Below are positions 56,296 to 64,000 of a stretch of DNA of 64,000 nt, one piece after another. Numbering within the stretch: the stretch's first letter is position 1; each line of letters starts with the position of its first letter. Made by a program: the position numbers and the translations under genes. This DNA comes from Bifidobacterium adolescentis ATCC 15703 (GTDB taxonomy: Bacteria; Actinomycetota; Actinomycetes; Actinomycetales; Bifidobacteriaceae), in NCBI RefSeq assembly GCF_000010425.1, contig NC_008618.1, positions 985,946-1,049,945 on the forward strand, given 5' to 3'. The notes under the pieces were generated by a model. The model saw only the letters and a list, made by a program, of their open reading frames with translations, had not been told where the DNA came from and ran no database searches.

Positions 56296-57501
56296 TCAGT
56301 CGAGCACCTTCAGGCCCGGCAGTTCCTTGCCCTCGAGGAACTCGAGGGAGGCGCCGCCACCGGTGGAGATGTGCGAGAAGCCATCCTCCGGGAAGCCGAG
56401 GTTGCGCACTGCGGAAGCGGAATCGCCACCACCGACGATGGTGAATGCGCCGGCAGCAGTGGCATCGACGAGAGCCTGGGCCACGGCCTTGGTGCCTTCA
56501 GCGAAGGTCGGGACCTCGAACACGCCCATCGGGCCGTTCCACACGACGGTCTTGGAATCGACGATCTTGTCGTGGAAGAGCTTCTGGGATTCCGGACCGA
56601 TGTCCAGACCCATCTTGTCGGCCGGAATGGCGTCGGCGGCCACGACTTCCGGAGCGATGTCCTCATCGGATTTCGGGAAGACCGGGTTGATGACGACATC
56701 GGTCGGCAGCACGAGTTCGACGCCGTTCTTCTCGGCGCGCTCCATGTAGCCCTTGACGGTTTCGATCTGGTCCTCTTCCAGCAGGGAGGTGCCGACCTCG
56801 TAGCCCTTGGCCTTGAGGAAGGTGTACGCCATGCCACCGCCGATGACCAGACGGTTGGCCTTGTCCAGCAGGTTGTCGATCACGCCGAGCTTGTCGGAGA
56901 CCTTGGAGCCGCCGAGCACGACGGTCAGCGGACGCTCCGGGTTCACGGTGGCGCGGGACAGTGCCTTGACTTCCTTCTCGACCAGCAGGCCAGCGGCGGC
57001 CGGCAGATCGGCGGCGACGTCGTAGTTGGAGCCCTGTGCGCGGTGCACGACACCGAAGCCGTCGGACACGAAGACTTCGCCGAGGGCGGCGATCTTCTTG
57101 GCGTATGCGGCACGCTCCTCCGGATCCTTGCTGGTCTCTTCCGGATTGAAACGGACGTTCTGCAGCAGCACGACATCACCATCGCTCATCGCGGCGACCT
57201 TGGCCTGCGCGTCCTCACCGTAGGTATCTGCGGCCAGCGGAACGGTGATGCCGAGCAGCTCGCCGAGACGGGCGGCGACCGGAGCCAGGGACAGTTCCGG
57301 AACGACCTTGCCCTTCGGACGGCCGAGATGAGCCATCAGAATGACCTTCGCACCCTGTTCGCGCAGAGCCTTGATGGTAGGCAGGGCGGCCTTGATGCGA
57401 CCATCATCGGTGATCGTGGTGCCGTCCAGCGGAACGTTGAAATCGGCGCGAACCAGAACGCGCTTGCCCTTGAGATCTCCAAGATCCTTGAGTGTCTTCA
57501 T
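56296..57501 (-). CDS. pgk: Phosphoglycerate kinase
   Basis: The 401-residue glycolytic enzyme forms ATP from 1,3-bisphosphoglycerate. Features: [26 protein letters not shown], the nucleotide site [35 protein letters not shown] and [25 protein letters not shown] precedes the ATG. In many Actinobacteria gap lies directly upstream; here whiA does, with a terminator between. Codon bias indicates high expression. Confidence 0.97.
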   Translation of the reverse strand: MKTLKDLGDLKGKRVLVRADFNVPLDGTTITDDGRIKAALPTIKALREQGAKVILMAHLGRPKGKVVPELSLAPVAARLGELLGITVPLAADTYGEDAQAKVAAMSDGDVVLLQNVRFNPEETSKDPEERAAYAKKIAALGEVFVSDGFGVVHRAQGSNYDVAADLPAAAGLLVEKEVKALSRATVNPERPLTVVLGGSKVSDKLGVIDNLLDKANRLVIGGGMAYTFLKAKGYEVGTSLLEEDQIETVKGYMERAEKNGVELVLPTDVVINPVFPKSDEDIAPEVVAADAIPADKMGLDIGPESQKLFHDKIVDSKTVVWNGPMGVFEVPTFAEGTKAVAQALVDATAAGAFTIVGGGDSASAVRNLGFPEDGFSHISTGGGASLEFLEGKELPGLKVLD

Positions 57502-57530
57502 GTATATCCTTTCCTAGCCGCTTGTAAGCG

Positions 57531-57551
57531 TGGAATGGCCATATTGCCACT
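57531..57551. promoter_or_regulatory. Imperfect palindrome in the pgk leader/promoter region
   Basis: GTGG-N3-GGCC-N6-CCAC symmetry is centred on TGGCCA at 57537-57542. Just next to it CGCTT-GT-AAGCG (57520-57531) forms a second dyad. Either could be a regulatory site for pgk; I cannot name a regulator. Confidence 0.3.
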
Positions 57552-57574
57552 TACGCATAATACAAGCCCAAACG

Positions 57575-57615
57575 AACAAAAAACACCATACGACGGAAAA
57601 GTCGCATGGTGTTTT
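57575..57615 (-). terminator. Terminator after whiA
   Basis: AAAACACCATACGAC at 57580-57594 pairs with 57601-57615 (one G-U pair), loop of six; on the minus strand TTGTTCG follows. Confidence 0.85.
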
Positions 57616-57632
57616 GTTTCCGGAAACGAAAA

Positions 57633-58583
57633 TCAGGCCGCTTGACGGCGTGCCTTCTCCGTTTTCTCAGCCAATTGCAGCAGTCGACGGATACGTCCGG
57701 CGATCGCGTCCTTGGTGATTGGCGGGTCGGCGAGACGGCCCAGCTGCTCAAGGGACGCGTCGGCATGGTCGAGTCGGAGCTGGCCGGCGGATTTAAGATT
57801 GTCCGGAACGTCATCGCCGAGGATTTCAAAGGCCTGGCGGACCTTATCGCAGGCTTCCGCGGCGGCCTTGGCGCTACGGCGCATGTTGGCGTCATCGAAG
57901 TTCGCCAGACGGTTCGCCTTGCCTCGGGCCTCTCCGTCGGAACGCTTTCCGGTCCATTCGCGGGCGGAATGAGGGGCGCCCATGAGGATGAGCATGCGTT
58001 CGATGGCATCGGGGTCGCGCAACGTCACACGTTCGGAGCTGCGCAGCTTACGCGGCTTGGCGGTGATGCCGAGACGACGCGCGGTGGAGACCAGCGCCAG
58101 CGCGGCCTCATGATTCGGACATACGATTTCGAGATAGCTGGCCTTGCCCGGGTCGGACAGGTGTCCGCCTGCGAGGAACGCGCCACGCCAGGCGGCCTTG
58201 ATCTGGGCGATCTTGCCGTTGATGATGTCGCCCGGCAGACCCAGCACCATGTTTTTGGTGTAACGGCTGTACAGGCCGGTCTGCAGCACCAGAGCCGCGC
58301 TGCCCTTGGGGACGCGGACTATGAAGCGCTGCACCACGCCGGTCGGCGTCTGCCTGGAAACGGGGGTAAGCGTGGCTTCGTGGCCGTACAGATTTCTGAT
58401 GGTGTCCTGCAGCCATATGGCCGCGTCTTGGGAATCAAGCTGCGCCTGCACGAGAATGTGGTGATCCACCGAGTGCAAACCATTGCCGAATCGAATCATC
58501 GCAGTCGCCTGTGCCTTTTTGGCGATGGGCAACTCGTTGTCGATTGCGGCCAGCTCGCTTTTGACGTCATCCAGAAGAGCCAA
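57633..58583 (-). CDS. whiA: Sporulation/division regulator WhiA
   Basis: The 316-residue protein has the degenerate LAGLIDADG homing-endonuclease-like part ([26 protein letters not shown], about 122-150) and a C-terminal HTH ([30 protein letters not shown]). In streptomycetes it works with WhiB on ftsZ and other division genes. TTG 58583 is the start: AGGAGG stands 7 bases upstream and no better start is present. rapZ lies upstream, but the usual yvcK gene between them is missing. Confidence 0.94.
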   Translation of the reverse strand: MALLDDVKSELAAIDNELPIAKKAQATAMIRFGNGLHSVDHHILVQAQLDSQDAAIWLQDTIRNLYGHEATLTPVSRQTPTGVVQRFIVRVPKGSAALVLQTGLYSRYTKNMVLGLPGDIINGKIAQIKAAWRGAFLAGGHLSDPGKASYLEIVCPNHEAALALVSTARRLGITAKPRKLRSSERVTLRDPDAIERMLILMGAPHSAREWTGKRSDGEARGKANRLANFDDANMRRSAKAAAEACDKVRQAFEILGDDVPDNLKSAGQLRLDHADASLEQLGRLADPPITKDAIAGRIRRLLQLAEKTEKARRQAA

Positions 58584-58737
58584 GAGCCAACCTCCTACTT
58601 TCCTGTTCTTCCCTATAATTTCAGGCGAGTCGCGGACTCGACCCGCACTGCTACCGGCTTACTGTGATACCGAATAACTTGGACAAAGCCGGCAGCTTTT
58701 CTTTGTATTTGGATACTGTCTTCTCACAATGCGGTCA

Positions 58738-59670
58738 TCAATCGGCCGAACGCTTGTCCAGCTCGCGGGCCGATACGGAGACCGTGAGACCACGCGCACG
58801 CAGGCGCTTGGCCAAGGCCTCGCTCATGGCCACGGAACGGTGCTGGCCGCCGGTGCATCCGAACGCGATGGTCACATAGTGCTTGTCTTCCTGCGCATAA
58901 CCTTCGATGGCGATGGCGATGGCTTTCTCGTAGGCGTCAAGGAACTCCTCCGCGCCCTCGCTGGAGAGCACGTAGTCGCTGACCGGTTTGTCCTTGCCCG
59001 TCAGCGAACGAAGCTCCGGCACCCAGAACGGGTTGGGAAGGAACCGGACGTCCGCCACGAAATCGGCGTCTATCGGAATGCCGTATTTGAATCCGAAACT
59101 GAAGATATGCACGGAAACCGTGGTCGGTCCGGAACCAAGCAGACCCTCGTACAGTTTCGTGGACAGCTGATGGATGCTCAATGCCGAGGTGTCGATGACG
59201 ATGTCGGCGTGCTCTTTGAGGTTCTTCAGCAGGTCGCGTTCCTCAAGGATGCCGTCGATCAGACGATTGCCCTGCTGCAGCGGATGGGGCCTGCGCACGG
59301 ATTCGTAGCGCTTGATGAGCACCTCGTTGCTGGCGTCGAGGAACAGGATGCGGGTCTTCACCCCAAGATCGTCCAGATGGCTCAGCACGGCGGACAGGTC
59401 GTCGAAATAGTCACGTGACCTCACGTCGATGACCGCGGCGAGTTTGTGGATGTTCGAACCGGAGCTGGTCATCATGTCCACCAGCGGGACAAGCAGTTTC
59501 GGCGGCATGTTGTCGACCACATACCAGCCCATGTCCTCGATGCTGTTGGCCGCGTGGGACCGGCCCGCGCCGCTCATGCCGGTGATGAGCAGCACTTCGA
59601 AGCCTGCGGCCGGAGAAGGCGCGCTCGTATGCCTGCCTGCCTGGTTGACGGCGTTGTTCTTTTCGTTCAT
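58738..59670 (-). CDS. rapZ: RapZ/YvcJ family nucleotide-binding protein
   Basis: The protein of about 310 residues has a P-loop with Arg in place of the usual Lys (LLITGMSGAGRSHAANSIEDMGWYVVDNMPP), as in other Actinobacteria, RILFLDASNEVLIKRYESVRRPHPL, and the C-terminal CTGGQHRSVAMSEALAKRL. In enterobacteria RapZ controls a small RNA; here the role is unknown. AAGGAGG fits ATG 59670 (7-base spacing) or GTG 59673. The ATG overlaps the aroE stop. Confidence 0.93.
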   Translation of the reverse strand: MNEKNNAVNQAGRHTSAPSPAAGFEVLLITGMSGAGRSHAANSIEDMGWYVVDNMPPKLLVPLVDMMTSSGSNIHKLAAVIDVRSRDYFDDLSAVLSHLDDLGVKTRILFLDASNEVLIKRYESVRRPHPLQQGNRLIDGILEERDLLKNLKEHADIVIDTSALSIHQLSTKLYEGLLGSGPTTVSVHIFSFGFKYGIPIDADFVADVRFLPNPFWVPELRSLTGKDKPVSDYVLSSEGAEEFLDAYEKAIAIAIEGYAQEDKHYVTIAFGCTGGQHRSVAMSEALAKRLRARGLTVSVSARELDKRSAD

Positions 59671-60608
59671 CACAGGGCCTCCTTAAGCGCGGAGCGCATG
59701 GCATGCTCCAATGCTTCGACTTTCTGATGGCTGGTGGGCTCGGTCGGCGGATCGTTGTCCCATATGCCGGTCATCAGCCAGACTTGAATCATGGCTTGGT
59801 ACAGCAGCATCTCCTCGCCGCCGATGGCGGTGCCGCCGCATGACCTCCAGGCCTGCATGAGCTTGGTCGGGCGGGGATCATAGACCACGTCGAGTAGCGT
59901 GCCGTTCGTGACTATGCCGGCTGAGGCAAACGCCTCGGCGATCGGATCGGCGGCAAGGCCGGGGATGGTGTTGATGACGACGTCCGCATGGGACAGCAGA
60001 TTCACCGCATGGTCCATGGCGACGATGCTTATGGAGCCGACGCCCATATGGCTTTCCGCCAATGGTTCAAGCGCCTCGTTCTTATCGGGATGGCGTGCCA
60101 CGACGGTGACATGTCCAATGTGGGGCATCTCGGTGCAGGCCGCCAAAGCCGAGGTGGCGGTGTTGCCATTGCCGATGATCACCGCCTCGCCGTCTTGTCC
60201 AGAATCCATCCGCATGCCACGTGCCCGATACGAGTGCTCGAAGGCGAGCTCAATTCCCTTCACATCCGTGTTGTAGAGCCTGATCGCAGGGATGGCGGCG
60301 TTCTTATCGTTCGCGCCAGACCAGTCGAAGACGGCGGTGTTGGCCACCTTCAGCTCTTTCGCCCACGCGTTGCATGGCACGCCATATGGCTGGATGGTCT
60401 TCTTCAACGGCATGGTCAGGCTCAGTCCCGCCCAGATGGAATCAAGCGACTCCAAAAAATCCTCAAGCTCCGTCTCGCCGACCTCGTGCCTGCCATACGA
60501 CCAGCTGTCAAGTCCTAGAGCTCGATAGGCCGCATTATGCAATACAGGGGAAAGCGAATGCGCGATGGGTTTGCCAAGGACCGCGCACCGATGGTCCACC
60601 TCGGTCAT
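59670..60608 (-). CDS. aroE: Shikimate dehydrogenase family protein
   Basis: The protein of about 312 residues has the shikimate-binding start CAVLGKPIAHSLSPVLHNAAYRALG, the catalytic Lys in LTMPLKKTI, NTDVKGIELAF, and the NADP-binding loop IIGNGNTATSALAACT. The usual GxNVTxPxK motif reads GLSLTMPLK, so one substrate-contacting position differs; it could be a paralogue rather than the biosynthetic enzyme. GGGAGGG precedes ATG 60608. It is placed unusually, between uvrC and rapZ. Confidence 0.88.
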   Translation of the reverse strand: MTEVDHRCAVLGKPIAHSLSPVLHNAAYRALGLDSWSYGRHEVGETELEDFLESLDSIWAGLSLTMPLKKTIQPYGVPCNAWAKELKVANTAVFDWSGANDKNAAIPAIRLYNTDVKGIELAFEHSYRARGMRMDSGQDGEAVIIGNGNTATSALAACTEMPHIGHVTVVARHPDKNEALEPLAESHMGVGSISIVAMDHAVNLLSHADVVINTIPGLAADPIAEAFASAGIVTNGTLLDVVYDPRPTKLMQAWRSCGGTAIGGEEMLLYQAMIQVWLMTGIWDNDPPTEPTSHQKVEALEHAMRSALKEAL

Positions 60609-60673
60609 GTTCCCTCCCTTACTCTCACCATTCATCATGCTAGCAACGCAGAAGCGATTGCTCGTTACAGATT

Positions 60674-63016
60674 CTATTTCTTTTCATCTTTCGGACTGTT
60701 TCCATCCGATTTCACTGTTCGGAGGGCATCCTCCGCCTTCGAAGCAATGTCAACGGACGAATGCAATGCCTGGTAAATGTTCTCGGCCTTGGCATGGCCG
60801 ATGCCTTTGACCTGTTCGAAATCCTCCACGCTCGCCTCACGCATGGCGCGTACGGAGCCGAAATGGTTGAGAAGCCGTTTCTGATAGGCTTCGCCGATGC
60901 CGGGAATGTCGTCCAAAGCGGAACGCAAAGCTCCTTTGCGTCTGGTCTGACGATGGTAGGTGATGGCGAAACGATGCGATTCGTCACGCACCCGCTGCAG
61001 CAGATACATGCCTTCGGACTGACGTTTGAGGATGATCGGATAGTCGTCATCCGGCACCCAAACCTCCTCAAGACGCTTCGCCAATCCGCAGACGGCCACA
61101 TCGTCCACGCCGCAGTCGGCAAGCGCCTTGGCCGCCGCCATCACCTGCGGTTTGCCGCCATCGACCACGACCAGATTCGGCTTATAGGCGAAATGGCGAC
61201 GGTTGGTGTTCTGCTGCACGGCATCCGTTTCAGGACCATTCGTGCCATCCGACCTATCATTTTGCGTGGCCATCCGACGCTCGTTGTCCATGCTTTCCCC
61301 GGAATCGCCGGCGATGTTGCCATGGCGGAAACGACGGGTCAACGTCTCATACAATGCGCTCAAATCATCCAACGCGCCCTGCCCGTCCGCACCTCGGATG
61401 GCGAAACGGCGGTACTCCGACTTTTTCGCGATCGCGTCTTCGAACACCACCATGGACGCTACCTGGAATGCGCCGCCGACTGTGTTGGAAATGTCGTAGC
61501 ATTCAATGCGCAACGGCGCCTGTTCAAGCCCAAGAGCCTTCGTCACATCGTTCATCGCATCGGAACGTGCGCCCATATCGCTGATACGGCTCATCTTGCT
61601 GCGTGCCAACGCCTGCTTGGCATTGTCGTTGGCACGGTCCATAAGCTGTTTCTTGTCGCCTCTGCTGGCTACACGGATGGTGACGGCCGCTCCACGCAAT
61701 CCGCTTAGCCATTGCTCAAGCCCTGCGCTGCGCGACGGTTCGATTGGAACGATCACCTCACGGGGAACAGGCGCGATTGGAGCCAGCAGGTCGGCACGTC
61801 CCGTCTGCTCCTGACGTTCGTTGCGTTCCTTCGTGGCCTGCGCACGGGCGATAGCATCCGTTGCGGTCACGGTCTGTGTCGAACCGATCGCATTGCGCTG
61901 CTCGGTCACGACGGTCGAATCGGAGACGGCCGCGCTCTCCCCCGTGGTTTCCGAATATACCTGAGTGATCAGATCGGCGATCAACTCCGCGTCGCTCACA
62001 TCTTCGACTCGCTCCACACTCCAGTTACGTTCGCCGCGAATTAATCCGGACCGCACGAAGAACGCGTGCACGCTGGCTTCAAGCTCGTCGGACGCGATGC
62101 CGAACACGTCGGCGTCGACATCCGAATCGAACACGACGGCGTTCTGCTGGACCACGGTCCCGAGCATTTGGATCTGATCGCGCAGCCGGGCCGCCTTCTC
62201 GAATTCCAGTTCGGCGCTCGCCTGCTTCATGTCGCGGGTCAGTTGGGCGATATACGATTTGCCGATTCGGCCGGTCATCACGCCGACAAGCTGCTCGCAC
62301 ATCCTGCGATGCTCGTCAGCGCCGATACGGTTCACGCATGGAGCGGAGCATTTGCCGATCGATGCCAACAGGCATGGACGGCCCGTCAACTGCGCCTTGT
62401 GGAACACGTTCTTCGAGCATGTGCGCACGGGAAACGTCTTCAGCAACGCGTCGAGGCTGTGCCGAAGATCCCATACCTTGGCGTACGGGCCGAAATATCT
62501 GGTATCGCGACGTTTGCGGCTGCGAGTCACCCATACGCGTGGGATGCGTTCGCCTGATGAGATGGCCAGATACGGGTAGGTCTTGTCATCGCGGAACACC
62601 ACGTTGAATCGTGGGTCGAACTCCTTGATCCACGTGTATTCGAGTGTGAGCGACTCCAGTTCCGTACCCACTACCGTCCATTCGAGGCTGCGAGCCGTCA
62701 ACACCATGGTCTGGGTGCGTGGATGCAGCTGGTAGAGCGGCTGGAAGTAGTTCGTCAGCCGGTTGCGCAGGTTCTTGGCCTTGCCAACGTAGATGACGCG
62801 CCCCTCGCCGTCACGCCACTTGTATACGCCCGGCTGCGCGGGAATGTCGGAGGTTTTCGGACGGAACAGGTCGCGAGTATCCCCCAACAGGGGCGCGCCG
62901 TTCTTGTTCACTCCCCTGCCGTCGGATTGGGTGCCGGCGTCCGATACTGCGGTTTCCCGTAACGCATCCGCCGTTTTGCGCCACACGTCCGGACTGTGTC
63001 GTTCGAAATCAGTCAC
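60674..63016 (-). CDS. uvrC: Excinuclease ABC subunit C
   Basis: The 780-residue repair nuclease has the GIY-YIG domain ([31 protein letters not shown], about 58-90), UVR domain ([16 protein letters not shown]), the RNase H-like domain with [14 protein letters not shown] and VVDGGKPQV, and C-terminal helix-hairpin-helix ([20 protein letters not shown]). It is longer than usual because of low-complexity insertions near 345-405 and near 585-620. GTG 63016 overlaps the uvrA stop by 4 bases. Confidence 0.96.
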   Translation of the reverse strand: MTDFERHSPDVWRKTADALRETAVSDAGTQSDGRGVNKNGAPLLGDTRDLFRPKTSDIPAQPGVYKWRDGEGRVIYVGKAKNLRNRLTNYFQPLYQLHPRTQTMVLTARSLEWTVVGTELESLTLEYTWIKEFDPRFNVVFRDDKTYPYLAISSGERIPRVWVTRSRKRRDTRYFGPYAKVWDLRHSLDALLKTFPVRTCSKNVFHKAQLTGRPCLLASIGKCSAPCVNRIGADEHRRMCEQLVGVMTGRIGKSYIAQLTRDMKQASAELEFEKAARLRDQIQMLGTVVQQNAVVFDSDVDADVFGIASDELEASVHAFFVRSGLIRGERNWSVERVEDVSDAELIADLITQVYSETTGESAAVSDSTVVTEQRNAIGSTQTVTATDAIARAQATKERNERQEQTGRADLLAPIAPVPREVIVPIEPSRSAGLEQWLSGLRGAAVTIRVASRGDKKQLMDRANDNAKQALARSKMSRISDMGARSDAMNDVTKALGLEQAPLRIECYDISNTVGGAFQVASMVVFEDAIAKKSEYRRFAIRGADGQGALDDLSALYETLTRRFRHGNIAGDSGESMDNERRMATQNDRSDGTNGPETDAVQQNTNRRHFAYKPNLVVVDGGKPQVMAAAKALADCGVDDVAVCGLAKRLEEVWVPDDDYPIILKRQSEGMYLLQRVRDESHRFAITYHRQTRRKGALRSALDDIPGIGEAYQKRLLNHFGSVRAMREASVEDFEQVKGIGHAKAENIYQALHSSVDIASKAEDALRTVKSDGNSPKDEKK

Positions 63017-64000
63017 AGCATATCCCTAAGGAACTTGCCCGTCCACGACTGTTCGCATTGCGCGACCTGCTCCGGCGTGCCTTCGGTGACGATGGTGCCG
63101 CCGCCGTCACCGCCTTCCGGCCCCAGATCGATGATCCAATCCGCGGATTTGACCACGTCGAGATTGTGCTCGATGACGATGACGGTGTTGCCCTTGTCCA
63201 CCAATCCCTGCAATACGAGCAGCAGTTTGCGTACGTCCTCGAAATGCAGGCCGGTGGTCGGCTCGTCGAGGATGTACACGGTTTTGCCGGTGGAACGCCG
63301 TTGGAGTTCCGTCGCGAGTTTCACGCGCTGCGATTCGCCGCCGGACAGCGTCGGCGCCGGCTGGCCGAGCCGGATATAGCCGAGACCGACCTGCACCAGG
63401 GTGTCCAGGTAACGCGAGATGGACGGGTACGCCTTGAAGAACTGCGCGGCCTCCTCGATGGGCATGTTCAGCACGTCGGCGACCGATTTGCCGTTGTACT
63501 TCACTTCGAGAGTCTCGCGGTTGTAGCGCTGGCCGTGGCATTCCTCGCAGTCCACGTACACGTCCGGCAGGAAGTTCATTTCGATTTTCAACGTGCCGTC
63601 GCCGTGGCATGCCTCGCAGCGGCCTCCCTTGACGTTGAACGAGAACCGTCCGGGACCATAGCCGCGCACCTGCGCTTCGGGCGTCTTGGCGAACAGCGTG
63701 CGGATTTTGTCCCATACTCCCGTATAGGTGGCGGGATTGGAACGCGGAGTGCGGCCGATCGGATTCTGGTCGACGTGGATCACCTTGTCGCACTGGTCCA
63801 CGCCTTCCACGCGCGTGTGCTTGCCGGGCACGATGCGCGCGCCGTTCAGCTTGTCCGCAAGCACCGGATAAAGGATCTGGTTGACCAGCGTGGATTTGCC
63901 GGAACCGGACACGCCCGTCACGCAGGTGAACACGCCCAGCGGGAAATTGACGTTCAGGTTCTTGAGGTTGTTCTCGCGGGCTCCGACCACGCGCAGCTGC
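63013..64000 (-). CDS. uvrA: Excinuclease ABC subunit A, C-terminal part
   Basis: The gene runs off the right edge; its start is outside. The visible C-terminal 328 residues hold the second ATPase domain: Walker [18 protein letters not shown], zinc finger CEACHGDG with CEECHGQRY, the ABC signature [15 protein letters not shown], and Walker [17 protein letters not shown]. UvrA recognises DNA damage and passes it to UvrB and UvrC. uvrC follows with a 4-base overlap. Confidence 0.98.
   Translation of the reverse strand, partial: QLRVVGARENNLKNLNVNFPLGVFTCVTGVSGSGKSTLVNQILYPVLADKLNGARIVPGKHTRVEGVDQCDKVIHVDQNPIGRTPRSNPATYTGVWDKIRTLFAKTPEAQVRGYGPGRFSFNVKGGRCEACHGDGTLKIEMNFLPDVYVDCEECHGQRYNRETLEVKYNGKSVADVLNMPIEEAAQFFKAYPSISRYLDTLVQVGLGYIRLGQPAPTLSGGESQRVKLATELQRRSTGKTVYILDEPTTGLHFEDVRKLLLVLQGLVDKGNTVIVIEHNLDVVKSADWIIDLGPEGGDGGGTIVTEGTPEQVAQCEQSWTGKFLRDML

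Overview
The window is chromosomal DNA from a high-GC Gram-positive bacterium, almost certainly a Bifidobacterium (my impression is the adolescentis/catenulatum side of the genus, but I cannot fix the species). The evidence is an actinobacterial gene set (rbpA, ftsR, garA, whiA, a DUF881/sbp module, helY, PIP synthase, a PafBC-like regulator), bifidobacterial fusions (trpC-trpB, cmk-der), a eukaryote-type UDP-glucose pyrophosphorylase, and a strongly codon-biased transketolase-transaldolase pair, the core of the bifid shunt. I see no phage, transposon, CRISPR array or island; it is housekeeping chromosome read from both strands.

Layout, left half, mostly + strand: pyrH end, frr, cdsA, rlmN; a mixed histidine/tryptophan block (hisF, hisI, trpE, trpCB, trpA, then lgt, rpe, hisE, hisG, with a terminator-like hairpin just before hisG); an envelope/division group (CDP-alcohol phosphatidyltransferase, DUF881, sbp, DUF881); thrS, PIP synthase; yebC, ruvC, ruvA, ruvB, yajC with a LexA-type box before ruvA; apt, sucC, sucD, a DUF6350/PerM-like membrane protein and purH; DUF3017 converging on an aquaporin; rluB-type pseudouridine synthase and Cmk-Der.

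Middle: a protein with two tandem ribbon-helix-helix-like units, tRNA-Pro, UDP-glucose pyrophosphorylase, fused PafBC-like regulator, helY, rbpA, a HAD phosphatase, and a minus-strand group with ftsR and garA. Next to garA are two small genes: a 63-residue protein that looks leaderless, and a 43-residue protein with its own promoter, ribosome-binding site and strong terminator. Then four tRNAs (Gly, Cys, Val, Val), a PAC2 protein, uppP, and a fructosamine-kinase-like protein.

Right part: hrcA-dnaJ under a CIRCE operator, divergent from tkt-tal, which has a LacI-type operator; an AlaA-like aminotransferase carrying an N-terminal HTH domain and preceded by four helically phased copies of one heptamer; a Cof-type HAD; then a minus-strand series uvrA (partial), uvrC, aroE, rapZ, whiA, pgk, tpiA, secG.

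The most promising undescribed items are the HTH-aminotransferase with its phased repeats, the 43-residue small protein, and the leaderless gene with the palindrome at the garA promoter.
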